64,000 bases of DNA from Endoryza sp044226045 (GCA_044226045.1 JBGAHR010000012.1:1-64000); one strand, 5' to 3'. Shown: positions 44,426 through 54,105, numbered from the stretch's first letter. The notes: generated from the letters alone by a model not told the origin. Numbers and translations: made by a program.

Positions 44426-46555
44426 TTATCGAACAAAAGCCATAGCTATCCCTCCATCTACATTGAGTACATTGCCGGTTGATTTATTCAGCAATCCCGA
44501 TACAAAGGCAAAACAGGCATTGGCGATATCTTCCGGAAGGATGATTTCATTCAGTAAGGATCTCTTTGCATAGTAGCCGGGAAGTTCTTCCACCGAGATG
44601 CCATAAGCTTTTGCTCTTCCTTCTGCCCAGGCGCCTTCCCAGATTTTACTGTCTGCAATAACCGCATCCGGGTTTACTACATTCACCCTTATCCGGTCTT
44701 TCCCCAGCTCTGCAGCATTGAGCCGGCTGAGATGCAACTGGGCTGCCTTTGCCGAACCATAACCTGCATTATTGGGACCCGAAACCAGCGCATTCTTGCT
44801 GACGATATTAATAACATCCCCTCCCATGTCCTGTTTTCGCATAACCTCCACCGCTTGCCTGGTGATGAAAAACTGGCCTTTCACCAGCACATCATATAAA
44901 ATATCCCAATCGCTTTCGGTATGCTCTTCGATGGGTTTGGAAATCGACAGGCCGGCGCTGTTTACCACAATATCCACTCCACCGAAATAAAGACTGGCTG
45001 TATCGAATGATTCCCGGATACTGTCGGCTTTTGTCACATCCAGTCCGGTAGCCGTCCAGGCATCCGAAGAATAAGATGCAGCAAACTCACTCGAGGCCTT
45101 TTCGATTCTGCCAGGATCATTATCAGTAATAATTACGCAAGCACCCTGGTCAATGAATTTACGGGCGATGGCTTTACCGATTCCTCCGGCGCTTCCGGTT
45201 ACGAGGGCTATCCTTCCCGTGAGTGGTTTCGGTTTCGGCATTCGTTGCAACTTGGCCTCTTCCAGCAACCAGTACTCAATATTAAATGCTTCCTGTCGCG
45301 GAAGTGCGGTATAAGCAGATATTGCCTCCGCCCCTTTCATCACATTAATGGCATTGACATAAAATTCGGATGCCACCCGTGCAGTCTGCTTGTCTTTTGC
45401 AAAACTGAACATCCCTACTCCGGGATACAGCAGGATCACCGGGTTAGGGTCTCTCATAGCCGGACTATCGGGGTGCCTGCAGGTATTATAATACTCCGCA
45501 TACATATTTCGGTAGGCTTCAAAAGAAGGGCGCAGCTTGTTTTTAACAGATTCAATATCGTCCAGGTTGTCACCGGTGGTCAATGGTAAAACCAATGGTG
45601 CAATCTTTGTGCGAAGGAAATGATCAGGGCAACTGGTTCCCATCGCGGCCAGCCTTTCCAGGTCGTTTGAATTGATGAACTCCAATACCCTGGGTTCATC
45701 GGTAAAATGGCCCACCATGCTGGTCTTGCCCGGAGTAGAACACATACCCCGAAGTACCGGAGACAATTTTGCTGCACGTTCCCTGCGCTGTTCAGGTGAC
45801 AAAGCTGTTACCTTTTCGCCGCCGAAAACAGGTCCTTTTTTGCCTATCTGCGACGAGAGATACTCAGCACATTGCTCAATTACCTCCAGGGTATTGATAT
45901 AACTTTCGTAAGCAGTCTCGCCCCAGGTAAACAACCCGTGTGAACCAAGCATGATTCCCCTGATACCTGGATTATTATCGAGGCATTCTTTCAGTTTCAA
46001 GCCTAAATCAAAACCAGGTCGCTGCCATTCTACCCATCCTATTTGTCCTCCGAAAAGTTCCTGGGTAATCCGACGGCCATCTTTAGCTGCCGCGATCGCA
46101 ATGGCCGCATCCGGATGCAGGTGATCAATATGTTTAAAAGGAAGAAACGCATGAAGAGGGGTATCAATAGAGGGCGCTTTTGACTCAAGGTCGTATATAC
46201 AATGGTTAAACAACTGCACCATTTCATCTTCATATTTCAACCCGCGATACACTTTTTTCAAATCGCGTAGCCTGTCCACATACAATGCAGCCAGTCCGTT
46301 TCTTTTCATCGTTCCCAGGTCGCCACCACTTCCTTTTACCCACATCACTTCTACTTCCTTTCCGGTGATCGGATCGGTAGCCTTTTGTTTGCAGGAGGTG
46401 TTCCCTCCACCATAATTGGTCAGTCTGAGATCAGCTCCGAGCAGATTGGAACGGTATACCAGCAATGCCACTTCATCTCCTTCCAGTGCACGCGCCTTTT
46501 CTTCATCCCACAGATAGCTCACCTGTTTAAAGTTTATATTCTTGACAACACTCAT
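44426..46555 (-). CDS. rhaEW: Bifunctional rhamnulose-1-phosphate aldolase / lactaldehyde dehydrogenase
   Basis: 709 residues in two parts. The N-terminal class II aldolase/adducin domain (to about 420) has TNYGGGNTSCK, WVKGSGGDLGTM, DTPLHAFLPFKHIDHLHPDA and GSHGLFTWG, which carry the zinc His residues. The C-terminal SDR domain (from about 445) has ALVTGSAGGIGKAIA and YGSAKAA. This known fusion splits rhamnulose-1-phosphate to DHAP and L-lactaldehyde and oxidises the latter to lactate. Second gene of the operon, 31 bp after rhaT. Confidence 0.92.
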   Translation of the reverse strand: MSVVKNINFKQVSYLWDEEKARALEGDEVALLVYRSNLLGADLRLTNYGGGNTSCKQKATDPITGKEVEVMWVKGSGGDLGTMKRNGLAALYVDRLRDLKKVYRGLKYEDEMVQLFNHCIYDLESKAPSIDTPLHAFLPFKHIDHLHPDAAIAIAAAKDGRRITQELFGGQIGWVEWQRPGFDLGLKLKECLDNNPGIRGIMLGSHGLFTWGETAYESYINTLEVIEQCAEYLSSQIGKKGPVFGGEKVTALSPEQRRERAAKLSPVLRGMCSTPGKTSMVGHFTDEPRVLEFINSNDLERLAAMGTSCPDHFLRTKIAPLVLPLTTGDNLDDIESVKNKLRPSFEAYRNMYAEYYNTCRHPDSPAMRDPNPVILLYPGVGMFSFAKDKQTARVASEFYVNAINVMKGAEAISAYTALPRQEAFNIEYWLLEEAKLQRMPKPKPLTGRIALVTGSAGGIGKAIARKFIDQGACVIITDNDPGRIEKASSEFAASYSSDAWTATGLDVTKADSIRESFDTASLYFGGVDIVVNSAGLSISKPIEEHTESDWDILYDVLVKGQFFITRQAVEVMRKQDMGGDVINIVSKNALVSGPNNAGYGSAKAAQLHLSRLNAAELGKDRIRVNVVNPDAVIADSKIWEGAWAEGRAKAYGISVEELPGYYAKRSLLNEIILPEDIANACFAFVSGLLNKSTGNVLNVDGGIAMAFVR

Positions 46556-46586
46556 ATCTTTCGGTTATTATACTCAGTTATTAGAA

Positions 46587-47654
46587 TCATTTATTAGCCG
46601 GGTTTAACGAGTTGCCGTATCCCACCAGTAATACAGACAGCAAGATGGTAATTAACCCGATGGTAAAAGTGAGACGGGTCTTTGGACTGACACTCTTCCA
46701 TTCTTTCAGTGCAATACCCCATAAGTTGGCGATCAGAATAATGAAGGCCATATGCAGTATCCAGCTGCTGGCTCCATTTCCCAACTTACTTTCACCCATA
46801 CCATAAAAAAAGAATTGCAGAAACCAGGTAGTTCCCGCCAGAGCGGAAAACAGGTAATTGGAGAACAACGGGGTGCTCTTCTTTGTATAGTCGCCAAAAC
46901 TTTTGTTACGGGCATTCAGCAGCATACACCAGAAGAAATTGGTGGCCAGCCCACCCCATAAAAGAACCACATAGGTTACATTATTTTTAAACAGGGCGTT
47001 CATTCCTGCCGCCACGGAGGCGTCCGCCAATGGTTTACCGGCTTCAATTCCGAAATTAAAACAGGCACTCATGATGCCGGAAAATATCGCAACCGCCAGG
47101 CCCTTGGTAAGATTAAACTCGGAAACAGATTTTTTCTTTTCTTCATCGGGCAATTCCTTTTCCTTCATCATCCCCGCCTTTCCGCATACATAAATGCCCA
47201 GCAGGCAAACAACAACACCCGCCAGCACCAGCTGACCCCAGCCGGTTTGCAGGTAGGTCGTAAAATTTGTCTTCCCTTCCTGCGGATAGATATTATAATA
47301 AATGGAGGGCACGAGCGCTCCAAAAGCAGAACAGAAACCCAATACAATAGAATTACCTAAAGACATTCCCAGGTAGCGAACGCCCAGACCATACGTCAAT
47401 CCGCCAAAGCCCCAAAGAACTCCAAATAAAACAGTGTACAGCAATACCGACAATGGCGCCTGCCGGATAATATCGATAAAGCCAGGAACCGTAAGAGCAG
47501 CCGCCAATGGCGGAACGATCAGCCAGGAAAAAAAACCTCCCACGATCCAATAACTTTCCCAATGCCAGCCTTTCACTTTTTTATACGGCATATAAAAACT
47601 GCCCGAAGCAAATCCACCTATAAAATGGTATAGAATTCCTAGAAAAACATACAT
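46587..47654 (-). CDS. rhaT: L-rhamnose/proton symporter
   Basis: 355 residues from ATG 47654 with about ten membrane helices. FHFIGGFASGSFYMPYKKVKGW (in part), WESYWIVGGFFSWLIVPP, YGLGVRYLGMSLGNS and FCSAFGALVPSIYY are RhaT signatures. This start matches where family members begin. A second ATG at 47729 would add 25 residues, and the frame continues into the purine ladder and the N gap, which is not protein. First gene of the rhamnose/pectin operon. Confidence 0.92.
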   Translation of the reverse strand: MYVFLGILYHFIGGFASGSFYMPYKKVKGWHWESYWIVGGFFSWLIVPPLAAALTVPGFIDIIRQAPLSVLLYTVLFGVLWGFGGLTYGLGVRYLGMSLGNSIVLGFCSAFGALVPSIYYNIYPQEGKTNFTTYLQTGWGQLVLAGVVVCLLGIYVCGKAGMMKEKELPDEEKKKSVSEFNLTKGLAVAIFSGIMSACFNFGIEAGKPLADASVAAGMNALFKNNVTYVVLLWGGLATNFFWCMLLNARNKSFGDYTKKSTPLFSNYLFSALAGTTWFLQFFFYGMGESKLGNGASSWILHMAFIILIANLWGIALKEWKSVSPKTRLTFTIGLITILLSVLLVGYGNSLNPANK

Positions 47655-47730
47655 AGCAGCAATCGTTTTGGTAATGCGACCCAAAATAAAGGTAGCCAAA
47701 TAAACGAGCCAGCCATCATGGGGTGTCATG

Positions 47731-48083
47731 GTGGGAGCGGATGGCGCAAGCGCAAGCGGGAGCGGGAGCGGAAAGGGAAACGGAAACGGAAAGAGAAACG
47801 GAAAGGGAAAGGGAAAGGGAAACGGAAAGGGAAANNNNNNNNNNNNGAAAGGGAAAGAGAAAGGAGAAACAGAAACCGCAAACTGCAAACTGCAAACCGC
47901 AAACTGCAAACTAACGTGAAACGATAAACCTGAAACGCAAAACGCCTTAAGCGGGAGGCGCAAGCGGCGGCGGCAATTCAAACAGCGCCTTCAGCGTCTT
48001 CAGCGCCTTCTGTGCCTTCTGCGCTCTCAAATTCGCCTAATTCGCCCATTTCGTATAATTCGCCTAATTCGTGTCCATCCGTC
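47731..48083. repeat. 6-, 7- and 9-nt word ladders, array R4, broken by an assembly gap
   Basis: 6-nt words run in phase from 47745 (CGCAAG / CGGGAG) into CGGAAA / GGGAAA / GAGAAA up to the Ns and again to 47862. 7-nt words follow: five GCAAACT or GCAAACC (47878-47912), then AACGTGA / AACGATA / AACCTGA / AACGCAA / AACGCCT (47913-47947). 9-nt words follow: AGCGCCTTC / AGCGTCTTC / AGCGCCTTC / TGTGCCTTC / TGCGCTCTC (47984-48028). Last are AATTCGCCT / AATTCGCCC / ATTTCGTAT / AATTCGCCT / AATTCGTGT (48030-48074). The array ends 9 bases before the VOC gene stop codon. No gene is seen. Confidence 0.92.
47835..47846. other. Assembly gap (12 N)
   Basis: Twelve N interrupt the GGGAAA ladder. Twelve is two 6-nt units, so the phase on both sides agrees, but the true missing length is unknown. 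Confidence 0.98.
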
Positions 48084-48491
48084 TCACATCTTCCTACAAC
48101 TAAACACCCACCTCAACCCATACCGGTCGGTTAGTTCGCCAAGGATGGCTCCCCACACACTTTGATGCAGCGGTGTATTAACCAATCCTCCTGCTGATAG
48201 CTTCTCAAAACAAAGAGCCATTTCTTCTTCATTGCTTCCATTATAGCAAAGAGACACAAGGTTGCCCTGCCTCACATTTCTTCCCAACATATCCGACCCC
48301 ATCAGCAGCATATCGCCACGGGTTAAGCTGCTGTGGAGGATCTGATTCGACAACGCTGACGGAAGCGTGGCGGCCATTGGCGATTCGGCAATCTTCTGCA
48401 TGGTCAATTCACCTCCGAGGCAATCGCGGTAAAACATCATGGCTTCCCTGCACTGACCATTAAAATTCAAATAAGCATTGATCCGGGCCAT
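48084..48491 (-). CDS. VOC (glyoxalase/bleomycin-resistance) superfamily protein, PhnB-like
   Basis: 135 residues. INAYLNFNGQCREAMMFYRDCLGGELTMQ is a typical opening (shown in part: NAYLNFNGQCREAMMFYRD). SLCYNGSNEEEMALCFEKLSAGG and the closing WGAILGELTDRYGLRW fit the PhnB-like branch. These form homodimers, and many have no known substrate. The usual metal residues are only partly recognisable. Confidence 0.85.
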   Translation of the reverse strand: MARINAYLNFNGQCREAMMFYRDCLGGELTMQKIAESPMAATLPSALSNQILHSSLTRGDMLLMGSDMLGRNVRQGNLVSLCYNGSNEEEMALCFEKLSAGGLVNTPLHQSVWGAILGELTDRYGLRWVFSCRKM

Positions 48492-48529
48492 ATAATAATT
48501 TTAAGCGGTAAAGATTTCCTGTATATTTC

Positions 48530-48751
48530 TCAACTGCTGGCAGCCGCAGAGGACGGTTCAACCTTCTCAATAACCTCGAAAGATTTTCGAAGATGTTCCG
48601 CCACCCGGGCTGTTATCCGGCCTCCTGTCGGCGAGACCCGGTTAAAGAACAAATCGTCGAAAGCATGGAGTATTTTCATCAATTGTTCAAATGTGTCTTC
48701 CAGGCCTGAATGCAGTGAAGGCAGGTTGTTGGTGATGATCACAGCTTCCAT
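48530..48751 (-). CDS. Small protein of unknown function
   Basis: 73 residues from ATG 48751. The frame is intact and overlaps no other gene. A helical stretch (LEDTFEQLMKILHAFDDLF) is followed by RITARVAEHLRKSFEVIEKVE and a Ser/Ala tail. No family recognised. It may be co-transcribed with the VOC gene 38 bp downstream. The start region faces the GlxA-like regulator gene. Confidence 0.5.
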   Translation of the reverse strand: MEAVIITNNLPSLHSGLEDTFEQLMKILHAFDDLFFNRVSPTGGRITARVAEHLRKSFEVIEKVEPSSAAASS

Positions 48752-48814
48752 TTTCAAACAAAGCTATCATTCCCCGTTCGGTTGATAGATGTGCAATGAC
48801 GTCAAAACGAGGGG

Positions 48815-48845
48815 TTGTTTCCGACAGTTGATTCCACTACCTTTG
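48815..48845 (+). promoter_or_regulatory. Promoter of the GlxA-like regulator gene
   Basis: TTG (48815-48817), a 20-bp spacer and TACCTTTG (48838-48845) fit the Bacteroidota promoter. ATG 48868 follows after 22 bp. Confidence 0.6.
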
Positions 48846-48867
48846 AAATCACCTGAAAAAGAGCCAC

Positions 48868-49854
48868 ATGAAAAATATTGCCATCATTGTGCCCTATACC
48901 GCTGTCATAGAAGCGGTTGCTGATCCACGTTATATTTTCACGGCGGTCAATGAATTCCTGAAAAGCGAAGAACATCCACCGCTGTTCAATGTACAACTGG
49001 TAGGGCTTGCGAAAGAAGTGAAGCTCGCAGATGGCCTGTTTACCATTCATACAGACGCGACCATTCAAACCGCGCGTCATCCGGATCTGATTATCATTCC
49101 CGCCCTGAGCGGAGACCTGGAATCGGCGATTCGCCAGAACCAGGAATTCATTCCCTGGATCATTGAACAATACCGGCAGGGCGCTGAAGTGGCCAGCCTC
49201 TGCCTGGGTGCTTTCCTGCTGGCTTCTACCGGGTTACTGAATGGAAAATCCTGTTCCACCCACTGGTTGTTTGCCAACGAATTCCGCAGACAGTTTCCGG
49301 AGGTCACGCTGGTAGATGATAAAATCATTACGGAACAGAAAGGGATCTATTCAAGCGGTGGGGCCAATTCCTACTGGAACCTGTTACTCCACCTGATAGA
49401 AAAATACACCAGCCGGCAGATGGCCATCCTGGCAGCCAAGTTCTTTGTGCTGGATATCGGCCGGTCGAGCCAGTCGCCATTCAGCATGTTCAAAGGACAG
49501 AAACTGCACAACGATCCTGAAATTGCGGCCGTACAGGAGTTCATCGAACAGAACTATCAGGAAAAAATCACCGTAGAGGACCTTTGCGACAAATTCGGCA
49601 TCGGCCGAAGAACCTTCGAAAGAAGATTCAAAAAAGCCACCAATAATACGGTGGTGGAATACATGCAACGCGTAAAGATTGAAGCAGCTAAAAAAGAGCT
49701 GGAAATGGGTCGTAAAACTGTGAGCGAAGTGATGTATGAAGTGGGCTATAATGATACCAAAGCGTTCAGGGATGTGTTCAAAAAAATCACCTCCATGTCG
49801 CCGGTTGACTACAGAAACAAATACAATCGCGAGACCGTTACCGTTGCCTCCTGA
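48868..49854 (+). CDS. GlxA-family transcriptional regulator (DJ-1/PfpI plus AraC HTH)
   Basis: 328 residues. The N-terminal DJ-1/PfpI-like domain (about 1-190) has VASLCLGAFLLASTGLLNGK, the nucleophile-elbow region with a Cys. The C-terminal AraC-type DNA-binding domain (about 215-315) has VEDLCDKFGIGRRTFERRFKK and VSEVMYEVGYNDTKAFRDVFKK. It is likely a ligand-responsive regulator. The divergent VOC and small-protein genes are natural first targets to test. Confidence 0.92.
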   Translation: MKNIAIIVPYTAVIEAVADPRYIFTAVNEFLKSEEHPPLFNVQLVGLAKEVKLADGLFTIHTDATIQTARHPDLIIIPALSGDLESAIRQNQEFIPWIIEQYRQGAEVASLCLGAFLLASTGLLNGKSCSTHWLFANEFRRQFPEVTLVDDKIITEQKGIYSSGGANSYWNLLLHLIEKYTSRQMAILAAKFFVLDIGRSSQSPFSMFKGQKLHNDPEIAAVQEFIEQNYQEKITVEDLCDKFGIGRRTFERRFKKATNNTVVEYMQRVKIEAAKKELEMGRKTVSEVMYEVGYNDTKAFRDVFKKITSMSPVDYRNKYNRETVTVAS

Positions 49855-50097
49855 TCCGGATCCCCCCATCCGGCAGAACAGTTGTCTGCCGTTACGCAAA
49901 ACTCCCCCCGGCCAGTCACTGAAGACCTTGCAGCCATATCACTCCGGCCAGTAAACGCCCCGGTCAATTATGTATTGACAGGCCCCGCCGCATCTAAAAG
50001 TGAAATATTATAAAAAAACCGTGAAAACAACAGTAACGGATATCTATAAAACTGTACATTGGAGTGGCTTCCGCTCTCCGGAATTCAAAAGACACTT

Positions 50098-51192
50098 ATG
50101 AGTTTTCTAAAAAAAGTATTTGGCTCAAAGGATGATATTCAGGTAGTAGATGCACAGAGTTTCTGGCAATGGTTTCGCGCAAACGAAAAGTCATTTTACC
50201 AATCGATCAAAAAAAGCGATGAGGTTGATACAAAGTTTCTGAAAAAGCTGATGCCAAAGCTGCAACAACTCAATAATCAGTTTTATTGTTTAACGGGCAT
50301 GCTGGACGACGAGCTCGCCGAGCTGGTGATCACAGCGGAAGGAGATATCAAGTCATTTGTGTTTGTGGAAGACCTGGTAGCCGCCGCCCCTTCTCTCAAG
50401 AGGTGGAAGTTCACGGCACTGAAACCGCCCATTGGACTGGATGGCATCAGCATAGAAATGGACGGAATGGAGTTCAACAGCAGCAACATCAGTTTCATCA
50501 GCAATATCGATGAAAATTATGCGGATGAAATCGACATCACCCTGGTGTACGACGATTTTACAGAAGAGAAAAGAGAGATCATCAGCAATGGCCTGCTGAT
50601 TTATCTCGACAATGCACTCGGTGAACTGAATGCAGCCACGTTAATCGACAACATTTCAGTAAGCGGCCCCCCGAAAGACAGAACAGACCTGATCAGTATC
50701 GACAAACTGGCCAACTACCTGGTCTGGCGGGAAAAAGAATTTGTGGAGAAATACAAAGCGACGAGATACCACACCGAGAACGATAATTATTCTGCGCTGG
50801 AAGGGAAAGATGAAAGCGATCTGCCGGTCATTGCCATTGTTAACCAGGAACTGCTGGACTGGGACGCGAAGGCTTCTCATCCCTGGTTGATGCTGGTAGA
50901 AATCAAATATGATGGCAAGGAAAACGGTGGCATGCCCCAGGATGGTATCTACCGGCTGATGGACGTTTTTGAAGATGAAATGCTGCAATCGATGTCTGAC
51001 GCCGATGGTTACCTGAATGTGGGCCGGCAAACCTATAATGGTCGCAGAACAATCTATTTCGCCTGCAAGGAATTCAGGCATCCATCGCGAACAGCGGCCA
51101 GCCTGATTCAGAAATACGGCGACAAACTGGAGATCGCCTATGACATCTTCAAAGACAAGTACTGGCGCGTGCTGAATCGTTTTACTTCCTGA
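50098..51192 (+). CDS. DUF695-like protein of unknown function
   Basis: 364 residues from ATG 50098. A TTG at 50059 would add 13 residues without evident benefit. No signal peptide or membrane helix. The C-terminal third (YLNVGRQTYNGRRTIYFACKEF) resembles DUF695, and the middle is acidic (DENYADEIDITLVYDD). It overlaps the end of the convergent esterase gene by 11 bp. Function unknown. Confidence 0.7.
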   Translation: MSFLKKVFGSKDDIQVVDAQSFWQWFRANEKSFYQSIKKSDEVDTKFLKKLMPKLQQLNNQFYCLTGMLDDELAELVITAEGDIKSFVFVEDLVAAAPSLKRWKFTALKPPIGLDGISIEMDGMEFNSSNISFISNIDENYADEIDITLVYDDFTEEKREIISNGLLIYLDNALGELNAATLIDNISVSGPPKDRTDLISIDKLANYLVWREKEFVEKYKATRYHTENDNYSALEGKDESDLPVIAIVNQELLDWDAKASHPWLMLVEIKYDGKENGGMPQDGIYRLMDVFEDEMLQSMSDADGYLNVGRQTYNGRRTIYFACKEFRHPSRTAASLIQKYGDKLEIAYDIFKDKYWRVLNRFTS

Positions 51193-52000
51193 AAAAATTA
51201 CTCATAAACAACAACTGGTACTGCACGGCATTCTGCCAATATTTCCAATCGTGTACACCCGGGCGGGTGATGAAATCATGGGAAATATATCGGTAAAGCA
51301 ACTCCTCGTGTAACTTCTTGTTCACTTCATAAAAGAAATCTCCCGTACCGCAATCAATGATGATGGCCAGCGATTCAGGTTTGATCTCGTTGAGCAGATT
51401 TATAACGGTACTCTTCTCCCAGTTTGCTTTGTTCTGACTGTAATCACCCAGCCATTTGGCCATTTCCCATTTTCCCGGAAAGGGACGAATATCCACTCCC
51501 CCACTCATGCTGCCGGCAGCGCCGAATACATCGGGGTGTTTAATGGCCAGATACAAGGCGCCATGACCTCCCATGCTGAGACCGGTGATGGCCCTGCCAT
51601 TTCTGTTCCGAATGGTTTTATATTTTCCATCGATCCATTGCACCAGTTCCTTTGAAACATATGTTTCATACCGGTAAGAAGAATCCATCGGACTGTCCCA
51701 ATACCAGCTGCTGTAACCGCCATCGGGACAAACAATGATCATTTTGTAGAGATCAGCATATTGATCAAGACCCTTTGTTTTGGTGATCCAGTCTGCATAA
51801 TTGCCGCTGTACCCATGGAGAAGGTAAACGGCAGGATAGGCCTTCCCGGTATCGTAACCGGCCGGCAGGATGATCACGGCCTTGATCTCCTTTTTCATCG
51901 AAGAACTATAAGTGACGATCGTATCAACCCGGGCTGCCGATAAGCGGGTAATAGATAACAACAAGAAAAGGAGTGGCAATAATGATCTGAATGATTTCAT
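51182..52000 (-). CDS. Exported alpha/beta-hydrolase esterase (esterase D / tributyrin-esterase like)
   Basis: 272 residues with a signal peptide. PAVYLLHGYSGNYADW is the oxyanion region. ITGLSMGGHGALYLAIKH carries the nucleophilic Ser in GLSMGG, CGTGDFF the Asp, and RPGVHDWKYW the His. It probably removes acyl groups from carbohydrates or small esters in the periplasm. It is a single-gene unit tail to tail with the DUF695-like gene. Confidence 0.88.
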   Translation of the reverse strand: MKSFRSLLPLLFLLLSITRLSAARVDTIVTYSSSMKKEIKAVIILPAGYDTGKAYPAVYLLHGYSGNYADWITKTKGLDQYADLYKMIIVCPDGGYSSWYWDSPMDSSYRYETYVSKELVQWIDGKYKTIRNRNGRAITGLSMGGHGALYLAIKHPDVFGAAGSMSGGVDIRPFPGKWEMAKWLGDYSQNKANWEKSTVINLLNEIKPESLAIIIDCGTGDFFYEVNKKLHEELLYRYISHDFITRPGVHDWKYWQNAVQYQLLFMSNFFRK

Positions 52001-52059
52001 ACAGCCAAAATAACAAACTTGGCGGAATATCTTTTCTTCTGAATGGACTTATATACTAC

Positions 52060-54030
52060 CTACGAAGGTTCCACCCGTTTTAACCGGATACCGGAAACCG
52101 GGGAAACGATGAGCGGGAACTTTTCGACAACCACATTGCTGGGGTCGAGCCCAAATCCTTTCTCTTCCGACAGACTGATTTCCTTCAACCAGAAATGTAT
52201 TTTCATCACGATCCGTTCGAGGAAGGGCAATTCATTATCCTGGCTGAGATACTTCTCCATCACGATGAACTGAAAATCGCCTGCAAGTGTATCCTTATCA
52301 GAATTTTCATATTTGGAAACCACATTCACTTCCCTGTTTTGCATGAGGTCATCCACCACTTTCCGGAACATCAGGTTCAGCCTGGGTTGTACCCTGAAAC
52401 CGAGCCGGAACTCAACCCTGATAATATCATTGGGAATGATATGCTCTACGGTATATTGGGCGGTATAGGGATCATCCAGTGTGTCCACATGCACGAGCCA
52501 GTAAATGTCTGCCCGTTTGGGTTTCTTGTTAAGAATGGAATAGATGATCTTGTGCTCGATCTCCTTTTGATTGTCTGCACTGGTCAGGTACACCAGGTGT
52601 GTGGCGTACTTTGGAATGCTTCGGTCATTGCTTAGTTCCTGGATCTTACCGATATAGTGTTCCAGACGCACAAACTCAACGTACCTGTTCTTGATTTTTC
52701 TGGCCTTGAACCAGGTGAACATTACGAAAAAGAGCAACCCACCCATTACTACGGTCACAAAACCGCCATGAGGTAATTTCTCCATGTTAGCCACCAGGAA
52801 ACTGCCTTCAATGGTGAAATACACAATCAGATATAGATAAACGAAAACCGATTTTGCCCGGTGAAGCACCAGGAAATTGGCAAAGAGAATGGAAGTGGCT
52901 ATCATGCAAAGCGTGATGGCGAGGCCATAAGCGCCTTCCATGTTGGAAGATTTTTGAAAATACAATACCACCCCCACACAACCGGCAAACAACATGAAAT
53001 TAACTGCGGGAATATACAGTTGTCCCCTCGCCTCTGTCGGATACTGAATCCGCAGTTTGGGCCAGAGGTTTAAGCGCATGGCTTCACTGATCAAAGTGAA
53101 AGACCCGGAGATCAACGCCTGGCTGGCAATGATGGCCGCAGCTGTAGCGATGGCAATTCCGAAATAAAGGAACCAGTGCGGCATCACCCCGTAAAATGAA
53201 TTGAACCCGCGTCCAATCATGTCCGCTGTGACGGTTTGACCTTCATAATTAGCGAGCAACCACGCGCCCTGACCGAGATAGTTAATGATCAGGCAGGTTT
53301 TGACGAATATCCAGGAATAACGAATGTTCCATTTTCCACAATGGCCGAGATCGGAATACAAGGCCTCCGCCCCGGTGGTACAAAGAAATACGCCGCCCAG
53401 GATATAAAAGCCCTTGGGATACTGGATCAACAGCTTGATTCCATACCAGGGATTGAAGGCTTTCAGTATATGCCATTCGTCGGCAAGATGTATGACTCCC
53501 AATATGGCCAGCATGATAAACCAGCAGGTCATCACCGGTCCGAAGAACTTACCGATAAAGGCTGTTCCAAACTGCTGAATGAAGAATAGGACAGTGAGGA
53601 TAGAAATAACAATGATAATAATCGTTTGCTGGCTGATGCTGGAGAGTCCGGGCACCTGCTTCAACCCTTCGATCGCGGAGGTTACGGAAATGGGTGGTGT
53701 GATCATCCCATCTGCCAGCAGGGCGGCGCCTCCGATCATCGCGGGAAAAATCAAAAATTTCTTCCGCCGACGAACCAGCGCGAAGAGTGAAAAGATCCCC
53801 CCTTCTCCCCTGTTGTCGGCATTCAATGTCAGGATGACATACTTGATGGTGGTCTGTAGCGTCAGGGTGTAGATGATCAGCGACAACGCGCCAATCACCA
53901 GGTCTTCCGTGATTTGCTTTCCACTGATTATGGAGTTAAGTACGTAAAGCGGAGAAGTACCGATATCGCCGTAAATAATTCCGAGAGCTATCAATAGGCC
54001 GGCGGCAGTTACCCTGTTATGTGAGGACAT
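52060..54030 (-). CDS. kup: KUP-family potassium uptake transporter
   Basis: 656 residues. IALGIIYGDIGTSPLYVL is the signature first helix. NRGEGGIFSLFALV and ALLADGMITPPISVTSAIEG follow, with about 12 helices up to residue 430 and a C-terminal cytoplasmic domain of about 200 residues. It takes up potassium with protons. It is divergent from a KdpDE-like pair with paired direct repeats between them. Confidence 0.95.
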   Translation of the reverse strand: MSSHNRVTAAGLLIALGIIYGDIGTSPLYVLNSIISGKQITEDLVIGALSLIIYTLTLQTTIKYVILTLNADNRGEGGIFSLFALVRRRKKFLIFPAMIGGAALLADGMITPPISVTSAIEGLKQVPGLSSISQQTIIIIVISILTVLFFIQQFGTAFIGKFFGPVMTCWFIMLAILGVIHLADEWHILKAFNPWYGIKLLIQYPKGFYILGGVFLCTTGAEALYSDLGHCGKWNIRYSWIFVKTCLIINYLGQGAWLLANYEGQTVTADMIGRGFNSFYGVMPHWFLYFGIAIATAAAIIASQALISGSFTLISEAMRLNLWPKLRIQYPTEARGQLYIPAVNFMLFAGCVGVVLYFQKSSNMEGAYGLAITLCMIATSILFANFLVLHRAKSVFVYLYLIVYFTIEGSFLVANMEKLPHGGFVTVVMGGLLFFVMFTWFKARKIKNRYVEFVRLEHYIGKIQELSNDRSIPKYATHLVYLTSADNQKEIEHKIIYSILNKKPKRADIYWLVHVDTLDDPYTAQYTVEHIIPNDIIRVEFRLGFRVQPRLNLMFRKVVDDLMQNREVNVVSKYENSDKDTLAGDFQFIVMEKYLSQDNELPFLERIVMKIHFWLKEISLSEEKGFGLDPSNVVVEKFPLIVSPVSGIRLKRVEPS

Positions 54031-54053
54031 CTTTTATCCTAAAATGGTTGAGG

Positions 54054-54061
54054 CAAAATTA
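54054..54061 (-). promoter_or_regulatory. TAnnTTTG element for kup
   Basis: CAAAATTA on the plus strand reads TAATTTTG, 23 bp before the kup ATG. The direct repeats at 54106-54127 lie just upstream of where its -33 box would be. Confidence 0.55.
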
Positions 54062-54105
54062 GAGCGCATTTCAGAATTCCATCAGTAAAGCGTCGATTTA
54101 TATTT

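Noticed and set aside
47655..47981. N-terminal extension of the rhaT frame through the purine ladder and N gap
   Set aside because: Family members begin near ATG 47654. The extension is low-complexity and contains unknown bases.
48530..48751. Dismissing the 73-codon frame as noise
   Set aside because: Kept as a low-confidence gene because the gap is otherwise empty and composition is protein-like. It was nearly left out because no family is recognisable.
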